Source: AP-15 sp963737145
Lineage (GTDB): Bacteria; Pseudomonadota; Alphaproteobacteria; ATCC43930; CGMCC-115725
DNA length: 64,000 nt
NCBI GenBank assembly: GCA_963737145.1
Contig: CAVTRO010000007.1
Location: 930,001-994,000 of the forward strand
Direction: 5' to 3'
Below the pieces are notes generated by a model, which was not told where the DNA came from, did not search any database, and saw only the letters and a list, made by a program, of their open reading frames with translations. Below are positions 29,521 through 38,849 of the stretch, piece after piece (the stretch's first letter is position 1; every line of letters starts with the position of its first letter). The position numbers and the translations under genes are program-made.

Positions 29521-30392
29521 TGCTGCCGACCGAACGTCTCGACTTTTCGGCCGTACCGCACCGGCCAAAACTTACGCTGCCGGACGGGGCACGGCTCGTC
29601 GTTTGGGTCATCGTCAATGTCGAGGAGTGGGACCCGGCGCAACCGATGCCGCGGACAGTGCTGACCCCGCCGGCAGGCGGCGCGCCGATGCCCGACATCC
29701 CGAACTGGGCGTGGCACGAGTACGGCAACCGGGTCGGCTTCTGGCGCATGCTCGACGTCATCGACGAGCACCGCATCCGAGCCGTGCTCGCGGTCAACGG
29801 CTCGGCAATCGGGCGATACGAGGCGATCGCCCGGGCCGCGCTGGAGCGCGGTTGGGAATTCATCGGCCACGGCTTCACGCAGAAAAACATGCAGAAGGTC
29901 GCCGACGAGCGCGACGACATCCGCAAGACCGCCGCGGCGATCCGCGGGTTTACCGGCAAGAACCCGCGCGGCTGGCTCGGCCCCGGCCTCACCGAGACGT
30001 GGGAAACCCCCGATCTGCTGGTCGAAGAGGGCTACGAATACGTCTGCGACTGGGTGCTCGATGACCAGCCCGTATCGCTGAACACCCGAACGAAGCCGAT
30101 CGCCGGCATTCCCTACACGCAGGAATGCAACGACGTTGCGATGATGCTGATCCAGCATCACAAAGCCAGCGAATACTACGACCGTGCGGTCGACCAATTC
30201 GACCAGCTCTACCGAGATGCAGCCGAGTCGGCTCGGGTGATGGCACTAGTCGTACACCCTTACATTATGGGCGCGCCGCACCGCCTCAAATACTTCCGCG
30301 CCGCCCTCGCCCACATCCGCGCTTATCACGACGTGCTGTTCTGGACCGGCGAGCAGATCCTCGACTGGTACCAGGCGCAGTGCGCTCAATAA
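29520..30392 (+). CDS. Polysaccharide deacetylase/PuuE-like protein (copy 2)
   Basis: A 290-residue paralogue of the previous gene. It shares VNVEEWDPAQPMPRTVL, PNWAWHEYGNRVGFWRM, WEFIGHGFTQKN, RGWLGPGLTETWETPDLL and HPYIMGAPHRLKYF, and the two are clearly a tandem duplication. The differences lie mainly in the GH-x-x-x-Q region and the C-terminal loop, so they may form a heteromer or act on related substrates. The start codon overlaps the upstream stop, and coupled translation is likely. An SMP-30 gene begins 114 bases later. Confidence 0.75.
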   Translation: MLPTERLDFSAVPHRPKLTLPDGARLVVWVIVNVEEWDPAQPMPRTVLTPPAGGAPMPDIPNWAWHEYGNRVGFWRMLDVIDEHRIRAVLAVNGSAIGRYEAIARAALERGWEFIGHGFTQKNMQKVADERDDIRKTAAAIRGFTGKNPRGWLGPGLTETWETPDLLVEEGYEYVCDWVLDDQPVSLNTRTKPIAGIPYTQECNDVAMMLIQHHKASEYYDRAVDQFDQLYRDAAESARVMALVVHPYIMGAPHRLKYFRAALAHIRAYHDVLFWTGEQILDWYQAQCAQ

Positions 30393-30506
30393 CTACAATC
30401 CTCAATTGCGTGAATGAGACACGAGATGATCAGGAGCTCGCGCTTGACGCTCGGGCCGCCCCGGCGACAGAATTCTGCGGCAGACAGATCGGGGGAGGAG
30501 GGCGCG

Positions 30507-31421
30507 ATGGCGGATGTACGGGTGATGGCGACGGGGTTGCGGTTTCCCGAGGGGCCGGTGGCGATGGCCGACGGCTCGGTGATCTTGGGCGAGATCGCCG
30601 GCAGCGCGGTCACCCGCGTCGCGCCGGATGGCAGCAAGTCGGCGATCGGGTCGGCGGGTGGTGGGCCGAACGGGCTCGCCCGCGGCCCCGACGGCGGGCT
30701 TTATCTGTGCAACAATGGCGGCAACGAATACGCCGAAGGCGGGTTTCTGTCGACCGGGCCGTCCAAGGATTACCAGTGCGGGTATATCCAGCGGATCGAC
30801 CCGCGCAGCGGCGAGACGCGCATTCTTTACAGCCAATTCGGCGGACATAAACTGTCGGCGCCGAACGATATCGTGTTCGACCGGCAGGGCGGGTTTTACT
30901 TCACCGATCTCGGCAAGCGGCGGGCGCGCGACCGCGACCATGGCGGGCTTTATTATGCGCTGCCCGACGGCTCCAAGATCGTCGAGCTCGTCCATCCGAT
31001 GCTGAGCCCGAACGGGGTCGGATTGTCGCCGGATGAGAAGACCGTCTATGTCGCCGATACCGAGAGCTCGCGGCTCTTCGCGTTCGACATCGTCGAGCCG
31101 GGCGTCCTCCGCAAGGAGCCGTTCCCGGCGCCCTACACCGGCCGCCTCGTCTGCGGTCTACCCGGCTTTCAGCGCTTCGACAGCCTTGCAGTCGAGGCTT
31201 TGGGCAACATCGCCGTCGCGACCCTGATCACCGGCAACATCACTGTGATCGCACCAGATGGAAGGGTCGTTCGGCAGGTTAAGATGCCCGACGTCTACCC
31301 GACCAACATCTGCTTTGGCGGGAGGGATATGAAAACCGCCTACGTTACCCTTTCCGGCATCGGTCAATTGGCCGCGATGGATTGGCCGGAGCCAGGCCTG
31401 CGCCTCAATTTTCAGGAGTGA
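30507..31421 (+). CDS. SMP-30/gluconolactonase-like protein
   Basis: A 304-residue six-bladed propeller of the SMP-30 group. Metal-site features are GLRFPEGPVAM (Glu) near residue 10, the run KLSAPNDIVFDRQGGFYFTD (Asn) near 115-135 and GVGLSPDEKTVYVADTESS (Asp) near 170. The family opens sugar lactones or related esters. A GGGGGAGGA site lies before the ATG at 30507. It is placed after the deacetylase pair and before the zinc dehydrogenase, which fits a catabolic run that oxidises an alcohol and hydrolyses a lactone and amide, but the real compound is unknown. Confidence 0.85.
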   Translation: MADVRVMATGLRFPEGPVAMADGSVILGEIAGSAVTRVAPDGSKSAIGSAGGGPNGLARGPDGGLYLCNNGGNEYAEGGFLSTGPSKDYQCGYIQRIDPRSGETRILYSQFGGHKLSAPNDIVFDRQGGFYFTDLGKRRARDRDHGGLYYALPDGSKIVELVHPMLSPNGVGLSPDEKTVYVADTESSRLFAFDIVEPGVLRKEPFPAPYTGRLVCGLPGFQRFDSLAVEALGNIAVATLITGNITVIAPDGRVVRQVKMPDVYPTNICFGGRDMKTAYVTLSGIGQLAAMDWPEPGLRLNFQE

Positions 31422-31455
31422 TCCGCGGCGTGCCCGCAATACTTCGCCACTCTTA

Positions 31456-31541
31456 TCGTCGCCCCCGCGAAAGCGGGGGCCCAGAGCTGCCGAGTACGAG
31501 CTTGCCCCGTTGGATTCCCGCTTTCGCGGGAATGACGGGGT
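31456..31541. repeat. REP-like palindromic element
   Basis: CGTCGCCCCCGCGAAAGCGGGGGCCC opens the element and CCCGCTTTCGCGGGAATGACGGGG closes it, giving two small hairpins pointing at one another in the gap between the SMP-30 and alcohol dehydrogenase genes. Nearly the same halves occur at 62664. Confidence 0.7.
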
Positions 31542-31570
31542 TCGCTTAGGCCTTTTTCAGGAGTAATGCA

Positions 31571-32656
31571 ATGAAAGCCGCCGTTTTCCACGCCGCGAAC
31601 CAGCCGATGACGATCGAGGAGGTCGCGGTCAACAAGCCGGGGCCGCGCGAGGTGCTGCTGCGCACCGCCTTTGCCGGGCTGTGCCACAGCGACCTGCATT
31701 TCATGGAGGGACTGTACCCGATCCCGACGCCGGTCGTGCTCGGCCACGAATCCTCGGCGGTCGTCGAGGCGGTCGGCGACGGGGTCACCTATGTCAAGCC
31801 AGGCGACCATGTGATCACCTGTCTCTCGGTGTTCTGCGGCACCTGCCCGCAATGCCTGACCGGTCACCCGAATTTATGCGAGAACACCGAAGTCAAGATG
31901 CTGCCCGGCGTCGCGCGCCGTATGACCTGGAACGGTGAGCAGCTGAACCAGGCCTTCAACCTGTCCTCGTTCGCCGAGCAAATGCTGGTGCACGAGAACG
32001 CGCTGGTGAAAATCGACCAGGAAATCCCGCTCGACCGCGCTGCGCTGGTCGGCTGCGGCGTGATGACCGGGGTCGGCGCGGTGTTCAATGCCGCCAAGGT
32101 CGAGCCGGGCTCGACCGTCGCGGTTATCGGCTGCGGCGGAGTCGGATTGTCGGCGGTCAACGGCGCCGCGCTCGCCGGCGCCGAGCGGATCATCGCAATC
32201 GATACGGTCGCTTCGAAACTAGAGCTGGCGCGCGAACTCGGCGCCACCGACACGCTCAACGTCAGCAACGCCGACCCGGTAAAAGCGGTCAGGGACATGA
32301 CCGGCGGCGGCGTCAATTACTCGTTTGAGGCGCTCGGCACCAAGGCCACCGCCGAGCAGGCGTTCCAGATGCTGCGCGCCGGCGGCACCGCGACGATCAT
32401 CGGCATGGTGCCCTATGGCGTGAAGATCGAACTGCACGGTTTCGATTTTCTGCGCGACCGCAAGATCCAAGGCACCTCGATGGGCGGCAACCGCTTCCGG
32501 GTCGACATGCCGCGGCTGTTGTCATTGTGGCGGCAGGGCCGGCTCAAGCTCGACCATTTGATATCCGGCCGGCTCAAGCTCGACCAGATCAACGACGGCT
32601 TCGCCGCGCTCAAGTCCGGCGCGCCGGTGCGCCAGCTGATCGACTTCGCGGTTTGA
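31571..32656 (+). CDS. Zinc-dependent medium-chain alcohol dehydrogenase
   Basis: A 361-residue MDR dehydrogenase of the class III/mycothiol-like type. Catalytic zinc ligands are GLCHSDLHF Cys38 and the His of VLGHESS near 60; the structural zinc loop is FCGTCPQCLTGHPNLC (near 89-104). The nucleotide site is VIGCGGVGLSAVNGA near 185, and the Asp of IAIDTVASK favours NAD. A duplicated segment GRLKLDHLISGRLKLDQI near residue 320 is encoded by an almost exact DNA repeat. The ATG at 31571 follows CAGGAG. Substrate unknown. Confidence 0.9.
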   Translation: MKAAVFHAANQPMTIEEVAVNKPGPREVLLRTAFAGLCHSDLHFMEGLYPIPTPVVLGHESSAVVEAVGDGVTYVKPGDHVITCLSVFCGTCPQCLTGHPNLCENTEVKMLPGVARRMTWNGEQLNQAFNLSSFAEQMLVHENALVKIDQEIPLDRAALVGCGVMTGVGAVFNAAKVEPGSTVAVIGCGGVGLSAVNGAALAGAERIIAIDTVASKLELARELGATDTLNVSNADPVKAVRDMTGGGVNYSFEALGTKATAEQAFQMLRAGGTATIIGMVPYGVKIELHGFDFLRDRKIQGTSMGGNRFRVDMPRLLSLWRQGRLKLDHLISGRLKLDQINDGFAALKSGAPVRQLIDFAV

Positions 32657-32737
32657 TCCGGATTGAACACGTGACCCGCGGCATTTTGTGAATTATGGTT
32701 GATTTTCGGATAGGCCTCCAACAGGCGGGGCTAATAG

Positions 32738-34753
32738 GTGGCCGAGGGGCGCGCATTCGTCGACCGCGGCATCACCGATCACAAGGGAAGATCGCGTGAG
32801 CCCGTAGCCGCGGCCACGACGCGCCGGCTTGCGGCCATCCTGGCCGCCGACGTGGCGGGTTATTCGCGGCTGATGGGAGCGGATGAGGAAGGCACCCTCA
32901 ACCGTCTGAAGGGGCACCGCCGCGAGCTGGTCGACCCGAAAATCCGGGAGCATCACGGGCGCATCGTCAAGACCACCGGCGACGGAATGCTGGTCGAATT
33001 TTCGAGCGTCGTCGACGCGGTGCGCTGCGCCGTCGAGATCCAGCGGACGATGGTCGACCGCAATGCCGCGGAGCCCGAAGACCAGCGCATCCCCTTCCGA
33101 ATCGGGGTCAATCTCGGCGACGTCATTGCCGATGACGGCGACATCTACGGCGACGGCGTCAACATTGCGGCGCGGCTGGAGGCATTGGCGGAGCCCGGTG
33201 GCATCTGCATCTCGCGCACGGTGCGTGATCATATCGGCGACCGGTTGCCCTACACCTTCGACGACATTGGGGAACAGAGCGTCAAAAACATTGCCCAGCC
33301 GGTGCACGCCTATGCGCTGAACGCGACTGCGGTAGCGTCATTACCGGAAGTCCTAATCCCGCTGCGGCCCATTGCGCCAATCCGGCGCAACGGCTTGCCG
33401 CTTGCTGTCCTGGTGGCGAGCATCGTCGCCGTGATCGGCATCGGGAGCGCGGTTTGGTGGGCCTGGCCCAAAGGAAACTTACCGGCCATGTCGGTTCACG
33501 CGCCCACGGCCACGAGCGCGTCGCCCGTCAACGAAGATAAATCGCCGCCGCGCCTGTCGATTGTCGTATTGCCGTTCGCGAATCTCAGCAACGACCCCGA
33601 CCAGCAATATTTCGCCGACGGGATCACCGAGAATGTGACGACCGACCTGTCGCGGATCGCGCACAGTTTCGTGATCTCACGCAATACCGCGTTCACTTAT
33701 CGGAACAAGCCGGTCGACACGAAGCAGATCGGTCGCGAATTGGGCGTGCGTTATGTGTTGGAAGGGAGCGTGCAGCGGTCGGGCAACCGGGTCCGAATAA
33801 ACGCGCAGCTGATCGACGCCGAGACCGACAAGCATTTGTGGACGGATCGGTTCGACCGCGACCTCGGCGACTTCTTCGCCCTGCAAAACGAGATCACCGG
33901 TCGGATCGCGAACGCACTTAACCTTGAGCTGGTCGGCGTGGAGGCGGCCCGACCAACCGATCATCCCGAGGCGCTGGATTATATTTTCCGGGGTCGCGCC
34001 GCACATAATAAGGGGAGTTCGCGTGAGGCCTTAGCGGAGGAGATCGACCAGTACGAGCGCGCATTGGTTCTCGACCCCGGCTCCGTCGAGGCGCAGAGCT
34101 TGTTGGCCGGCGCGCTCGGAGGCCGCGTGCTTGAAAGAAAAACCAACTCGGCCACGGCCGACCTCGAACGTGCGAAAGGGCTGATCGAGCGAGCCTTGGC
34201 GACATCGCCGCACAACTCGCTCGCGCATTTGGCCAAGGGCGTACTGCTGCGCGCCCAGAACCGACCCGAAGAAGCCATGCCCGAATTCGAGACGGTGCTC
34301 GCATCTAACCCCAACTCAACCCAAGCCTTACACCTGTTAGGCTGGTGCAAATGGATAACCGGGTCGATCGATGAGGTCATCCCGCTGGCAGAGCAAGCGA
34401 TCCGCCTCAACCCTCGCGATCCTTTCATCGCCAATCGGTATGGACGGATAGGCGCAGTGCATCTTGAGCAGTCGCGTACCGACGAGGCCATTGTCTGGCT
34501 CGAAAAAGGGCGCAATGCCGATCCGAGACAACCGTACAATCACGCATTCCTCGCCTCGGCCTATGGCCTCAAAGGAGAGCCCGACCGCGCCGCCGCGGAA
34601 CTCACCGAAGCCCGGAGACTGTTCGGCGACGACCGCTTTTCGAGCATCGCTCGCCTCAGGACCATGGAGAATTGGGGTGTACCGAAGATCCGCGCTTTGG
34701 TCGAAGCCACTTATTTCGCCGGCCTGCGCAATGCCGGGGTGCCGGAGGAATGA
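32738..34753 (+). CDS. Class III adenylate cyclase-TolB-like-TPR protein (copy 1)
   Basis: A 671-residue protein. The N-terminal class III cyclase domain has metal Asp38 (AADVAGYS) and Asp82 (TTGDGML), Lys78, Asp139 (IYGDGVN), Asn142 and Arg146, so cAMP synthesis is plausible. One membrane segment is near 220-243. A TolB-like/FlgO-like domain follows (LSIVVLPFANLSNDP, YFADGITENVTTDLSR, GVRYVLEGSVQR), then TPR repeats to about 650. This puts the cyclase in the cytosol and the TolB-TPR part in the periplasm. The GTG at 32738 is accepted; the start is not well marked. A paralogue follows 76 bases downstream. Confidence 0.85.
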   Translation: MAEGRAFVDRGITDHKGRSREPVAAATTRRLAAILAADVAGYSRLMGADEEGTLNRLKGHRRELVDPKIREHHGRIVKTTGDGMLVEFSSVVDAVRCAVEIQRTMVDRNAAEPEDQRIPFRIGVNLGDVIADDGDIYGDGVNIAARLEALAEPGGICISRTVRDHIGDRLPYTFDDIGEQSVKNIAQPVHAYALNATAVASLPEVLIPLRPIAPIRRNGLPLAVLVASIVAVIGIGSAVWWAWPKGNLPAMSVHAPTATSASPVNEDKSPPRLSIVVLPFANLSNDPDQQYFADGITENVTTDLSRIAHSFVISRNTAFTYRNKPVDTKQIGRELGVRYVLEGSVQRSGNRVRINAQLIDAETDKHLWTDRFDRDLGDFFALQNEITGRIANALNLELVGVEAARPTDHPEALDYIFRGRAAHNKGSSREALAEEIDQYERALVLDPGSVEAQSLLAGALGGRVLERKTNSATADLERAKGLIERALATSPHNSLAHLAKGVLLRAQNRPEEAMPEFETVLASNPNSTQALHLLGWCKWITGSIDEVIPLAEQAIRLNPRDPFIANRYGRIGAVHLEQSRTDEAIVWLEKGRNADPRQPYNHAFLASAYGLKGEPDRAAAELTEARRLFGDDRFSSIARLRTMENWGVPKIRALVEATYFAGLRNAGVPEE

Positions 34754-34829
34754 CCGAACTGCCGGGCCGGAGGTACCACCGTGCCGCATGAAATTGGCGT
34801 GTTTCCGCCGGAAGTAGGTTAAACTCGGC

Positions 34830-36785
34830 GTGCGAGTTATCGCTGCTCCAGTACCGGTTGGGTCGACCGCGACGCGCCGGCTCGCGGCGATTCTAGCCGC
34901 CGATGTCGTCGGCTACTCACAACTCATGGGCGCCGACGAAGAGGGTACCCTCAATCGGCTGAAGGCGCACCGCCGCGAGCTTGTCGACCCGAAGATCCGG
35001 GAGCATCACGGGCGGATTGTCAAGACCACGGGCGACGGCATGCTGGTGGAATTTTCAAGCGTCGTCGACGCGGTGCGTTGCGCCGTCGAAATCCAGCGGG
35101 CGATGGTCGACCGCAACGCCGAGGTGCCAGAGGACAAGCGCATTACCTTTCGGATCGGGGTCAATCTTGGCGACGTCATCGCCGACGGCGGCGACATCTA
35201 CGGCGACGGCGTCAACATCGCGGCGCGGCTGGAGGCATTGGCGGAGCCCGGCGGCCTCTGCATCTCGCGCACGGTGCGCGATCAGATCCGCGACAAACTG
35301 CTCTATGTCTTCGACGACATGGGCGAGCAGGAGGTAAAGAATATCGCACGGCCACTGCGCGTCTACGCATTGAGGGCCGTAGCCGTGGCGGAATTGCCTC
35401 CAGTCACCGCGCCGGCGAAACCGAAGGTGACACGCCGCCGTGCGACCCGGCGCCGGGAACTGCCGCGGTTATCGATCGTCGTTCTGCCCTTTGCGAACCA
35501 ATCGAACGATCCTGACCAGGAATATTTCGCCGACGGCATCACCGACGATCTGACGACCGATCTCTCGCGGATTTCCGGCAGCTTTGTGATCGCCCGCAAT
35601 ACCGCTTTCACCTACAAGGGCAACCCGGCCGACGCCAAGCAGATCGGCCGTGAGCTCGGCGTTCGGTATGTCCTGGAAGGCAGCGTACGGCGGATGGGCG
35701 AGCAGGTTCGCATGAACGTGCAGCTGATCGATGGAGACAGCGGCGCCCATCTCTGGGCCGACCGGTTCGACACCAATCGTGCGAACCTCGCGGAAGCGCA
35801 AACCGAAATCACCGGCCGCCTGGCCTGGACCCTCAATGTTGCGCTGCTGAGCGATGCCGGCCGTCGCATCGAGCACGAAAACGCGATTGATCCTGACGCA
35901 CGCGATCTCGTCATGCGCGGTTGGGCCCGGTGGTACGGGCCGCAGTCCCCAAAAGCCGCAGAAGAGGCCCTACACACGTTCGAGCGCGCATTGGAGATCG
36001 ACCCGCGCTCTAGCGATGCGAGGATCGGAATTGCAAGGATTCTCGCTGTGCGTCTCGCCAACGTATGGAGTAGCACCTCGTTTCAACAAGACGCGGCGCA
36101 ACAAGACGTATGGCGAATCGAACGATTGCTCTTCGAAGCCATTGAGAGCGATCCAAACCAGACGACGGCTTACGCCATCATGGGGTTTCTACGGCGAATG
36201 CAGGGTCGCTTGACCGAATCACGGATAATCTTCGAGAGGGCGATCACACTCGATCCCAATTTAGAGTGGGCACACCTGCAGCTCGGCTGGACACTCCTCT
36301 TCCTGGGCGAACCTGGAGTTGCGATCGCACAGGGTGAGAAAAGCCTGCGGCTCAGCCCACGTGACCCGAATATAGCCTGGCGGTACCAACTATTGGGATG
36401 GTGCCAATTGCTTTCGAACCGTGTGGACGAGGCGATCGACCTGTTCACCAAGGCCAGTAGTGCCAACCCACGCAGTTGGTTTCATTGGCATGAGCTCGCC
36501 GGAGCGCTGGGGCTCAAGGGCCACCTCGACGGGGCAAAGGCGGCGCTTGCCGAGTCCCTGAAACTCAAACCGGAGGTCAACTCGCTGGCCCAATGGCACG
36601 CCTATATACCCTGGACCAGTAAGGAAAGCTCCCCCCGGTTCTGGGCACTCCAGGATAAGACATTCTCAAGGCCTACGCCGCATCGGTTTCCCGGAAAACT
36701 GAAGTCTCGCGCCGCGGACTACCCACGCAATTGCCGCACTGGCGGGCGGCGCAGGGCCCAGAAGGCGATGCAGCCGCAGATGTAG
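34830..36785 (+). CDS. Class III adenylate cyclase-TolB-like-TPR protein (copy 2)
   Basis: A 651-residue paralogue of the previous gene, with nearly identical cyclase motifs (LAADVVGYSQ, IVKTTGDGML, IYGDGVNIAARLE) and TolB-like motifs (LSIVVLPFANQSNDP, YFADGITDDLTTDLSR). It lacks the membrane helix: the cyclase is joined by a basic linker (PKVTRRRATRRRELPR) directly to the TolB-like part, so the whole protein is probably cytosolic. TPR repeats follow from about 385. The GTG at 34830 is the start. Its last 67 bases overlap the 3' end of the convergent MFS gene, and this basic tail (RTGGRRRAQK) looks untypical; the true stop may have moved. Confidence 0.85.
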   Translation: MRVIAAPVPVGSTATRRLAAILAADVVGYSQLMGADEEGTLNRLKAHRRELVDPKIREHHGRIVKTTGDGMLVEFSSVVDAVRCAVEIQRAMVDRNAEVPEDKRITFRIGVNLGDVIADGGDIYGDGVNIAARLEALAEPGGLCISRTVRDQIRDKLLYVFDDMGEQEVKNIARPLRVYALRAVAVAELPPVTAPAKPKVTRRRATRRRELPRLSIVVLPFANQSNDPDQEYFADGITDDLTTDLSRISGSFVIARNTAFTYKGNPADAKQIGRELGVRYVLEGSVRRMGEQVRMNVQLIDGDSGAHLWADRFDTNRANLAEAQTEITGRLAWTLNVALLSDAGRRIEHENAIDPDARDLVMRGWARWYGPQSPKAAEEALHTFERALEIDPRSSDARIGIARILAVRLANVWSSTSFQQDAAQQDVWRIERLLFEAIESDPNQTTAYAIMGFLRRMQGRLTESRIIFERAITLDPNLEWAHLQLGWTLLFLGEPGVAIAQGEKSLRLSPRDPNIAWRYQLLGWCQLLSNRVDEAIDLFTKASSANPRSWFHWHELAGALGLKGHLDGAKAALAESLKLKPEVNSLAQWHAYIPWTSKESSPRFWALQDKTFSRPTPHRFPGKLKSRAADYPRNCRTGGRRRAQKAMQPQM

Positions 36786-38002
36786 AAGAGGATCGATAGG
36801 AGGAAGGCGAGCCGATAGCTGCCCCACATGTCGAAGATCCACCCCGCGCCCCAGGCGCCCGCAGCGGAACCGATGCCGCTGCCAATGGTGATCACCCCGA
36901 GGATTGTGCCGAGGCGGGATCCGGGGAAGAGATCGGCGGTCTTAGCGGTAATGGCCGGACCCCGGGCGCCCCAGGTCAGGCCGAAGAAGCAGGCGTGCAG
37001 CCATAAGAGCAAGTGTTGGTCGGGGCTGGTGATCAGCAGCGCGCAGACGACCCCGATAATCGAGAAGCCATAGGCGAGGATCGCCGACCACTCTCGGCCG
37101 ATATAGTCGGACAAGGTGCCGGTAACGATCGTTCCGCCGATGGCGAGAAAGCTGCCGATGCCGAGCACTCCCGCCGCATAGAGCTTGTCGAACCCGACAT
37201 TGACGGCAAAGGCGAGCTGGTGCAGCGAGACCAGAAAGCTGCCGAGACCGGTGAACAGATACACCGCGAATAGCAGCCAGAAATGCGGCGTGCGGATCGC
37301 GGCGCTCAGGGTCCAGTTGCTCGCCGGCAAGGGCGCCTCGGGCGAGGCCGGGGTCATCGCGGCGGGTGCGTTCGCGACCGGGTAGCAGGCGGCGCGGCGA
37401 AACAGTGCGGCGAGCAGCGGGACCGCAGCGGCAATGAAGGCCGCCTGCGCCCAAAAAGTCTCTCGCCATCCGATCGTCGAGATCAGAAATTGAACGAGCG
37501 GCGCCGAGGCCGCTCGCCCGAAGCCGTTGGCCGACTGGACGATAGAGATCGCCATACCGCGGCGCCGCACGAACTGGCGCGACAACAGCGGCACGAAGAC
37601 TACGAGACCCAGACAATTGGCCCCGATGGTCATGACGATCCCGTAGAACAGGACGTCCTGCCACAGCGCGGAGATCAGCGCGCTGCCGACGAGGCCGGCG
37701 AACAGCAGGACGCCGCCGAGCACCAGCAGGCGGCGCGGCCCGAGCCGGTCGACCAGCGCGCCAACCAAGGGCGAGCTCCCGCCGGCAACGAGCTGCGACA
37801 CCGAGTAGGCGATCGAGGTCTCAGCGCGGCTCCACCGGAACTCTTCGATGAAGGCCAGCAGGAACACCGCGTAGGAATGCATGATGCCGGCGCTGACGGT
37901 GAACGCCGCGAACGCCCCGCCGAGCATCAACCACGCTCCCCGCGAAGCCGGTCTGTTCGTAGCGCTTAGGCGAGAGCGTCGTCGGCTAAGACTGATCGTC
38001 AC
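36719..38002 (-). CDS. MFS transporter, monocarboxylate/oxalate-like
   Basis: A 427-residue 12-helix MFS protein. VGALVDRLGPRRLLVLGG is the loop 2-3 signature, and WSRAETSIAYSVSQL (helix 2 start) and WGARGPAITAKTADLFPG near 340 are typical of the MCT/OxlT-like group that carries small organic acids. No specificity can be assigned. The gene lies between the convergent cyclase and a stress-protein operon on the same strand and has its own 140-base upstream region. Confidence 0.85.
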   Translation of the reverse strand: MTISLSRRRSRLSATNRPASRGAWLMLGGAFAAFTVSAGIMHSYAVFLLAFIEEFRWSRAETSIAYSVSQLVAGGSSPLVGALVDRLGPRRLLVLGGVLLFAGLVGSALISALWQDVLFYGIVMTIGANCLGLVVFVPLLSRQFVRRRGMAISIVQSANGFGRAASAPLVQFLISTIGWRETFWAQAAFIAAAVPLLAALFRRAACYPVANAPAAMTPASPEAPLPASNWTLSAAIRTPHFWLLFAVYLFTGLGSFLVSLHQLAFAVNVGFDKLYAAGVLGIGSFLAIGGTIVTGTLSDYIGREWSAILAYGFSIIGVVCALLITSPDQHLLLWLHACFFGLTWGARGPAITAKTADLFPGSRLGTILGVITIGSGIGSAAGAWGAGWIFDMWGSYRLAFLLSILFYICGCIAFWALRRPPVRQLRG

Positions 38003-38083
38003 GAAATAGCAGGCCTCCTTATCGAGCAGCGTAAACGGGAAAACTTTCTGCGAGTAATGCGGTTTTTGAGGCCCTCATAAAGA

Positions 38084-38109
38084 ACCGGCGCTCCTTCCGG
38101 AGCGCCGGT
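38084..38109 (-). terminator. Hairpin terminator after the glycine-zipper gene
   Basis: ACCGGCGCTCC and GGAGCGCCGGT form a perfect 11-base stem with a TTCC loop. On the minus strand it lies 37 bases after the stop at 38146 and is followed by TTCTTT. A T-run also follows on the plus strand (CTTCTTTTA), so it may work in both directions. Confidence 0.7.
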
Positions 38110-38145
38110 CACTTCTTTTATCCTGATCAGATCGGCGGCTGTCGC

Positions 38146-38838
38146 TTAGTACCTCTCGACCGGCGGATAGATGCGGACATAATTGCGCCCGGTCTCAGGA
38201 CGGGACACGACGCCGGGAGTTGCAGGGGGCGGCCGCTCTACGGGGGACGCCGCGGCATAGGGTTCGGCCCGCTCATCGAAGCCCCGCCAACCGGTTTGCC
38301 GCCAGCTCTCGGCGCGATCCTCGATATCGACCGGCGAGTGGCGATTGAGGATGTCCGAGACCCGATCGCTGAGAGCGTCATCGGTGCGAACCGTCAGCAA
38401 CGTCCCGCCGCGGCGAACCGCCTCGGCATAGATGTCCGCGTGCTCGCGAGGAATGCCCGCCTCGACCAGCGCTCCGACCAGTCCTCCAACCGCCGCGCCA
38501 ACCCCGGCGCCGGCAAGGGTCGCAGCAAGCGCACCCGCAGCCACCACCGGCCCCACCCCAGGAATTGCCAACGCGCCGATGCCGGCGAGAAGCCCGGCGG
38601 CGCCGCCCAGCACCGCACCGATGCCGGCCCCTGTGCCGGCTCCGGACGCCGTGTCGGTATGATCGGCCCCGGCGGGGCGATCGACGCCGTACTGCGGATA
38701 GTTGCCGTAACGATTACCCGCATTATTGGCGATCAGGTTGACATCGGTCGACGGAACGCCCATCGATTCGAGCTCACGAATTGCGCCCTCGGCTTCGCGG
38801 TAATCATCGAAAAGCGCGACGATCGTACGGATTGCCAT
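38146..38838 (-). CDS. Glycine-zipper general stress-like protein
   Basis: A 230-residue protein. The start MAIRTIVALFDDYREAEGAI and ELESMGVPSTDVNLIANN form a small ferredoxin-like domain of the YflT/general stress type. A long Gly/Ala stretch follows (about residues 66-128: AGTGAGIGAVLGGAAGLLAG, then a similar run), a glycine zipper that can insert into membranes. A second copy of the fold, with the YAEAVRRGGTLLTVRTDD strand, follows. The C-terminal 50 residues are Pro-rich. The AGGAG site lies before the ATG at 38838. It is 12 bases from a PepSY-like gene upstream. Confidence 0.8.
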   Translation of the reverse strand: MAIRTIVALFDDYREAEGAIRELESMGVPSTDVNLIANNAGNRYGNYPQYGVDRPAGADHTDTASGAGTGAGIGAVLGGAAGLLAGIGALAIPGVGPVVAAGALAATLAGAGVGAAVGGLVGALVEAGIPREHADIYAEAVRRGGTLLTVRTDDALSDRVSDILNRHSPVDIEDRAESWRQTGWRGFDERAEPYAAASPVERPPPATPGVVSRPETGRNYVRIYPPVERY

Positions 38839-38849
38839 TGTCTGTTCTC

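Noticed and set aside
31456..31541. Possible CRISPR-like repeats
   Set aside because: Only paired hairpins without regular spacers; this is a REP-type element.
32530..32600. Direct repeat in the zinc dehydrogenase (CCGGCTCAAGCTCGACCA twice)
   Set aside because: It encodes a repeated GRLKLD motif that varies in the family; I considered a mobile insertion but there are no other signs.
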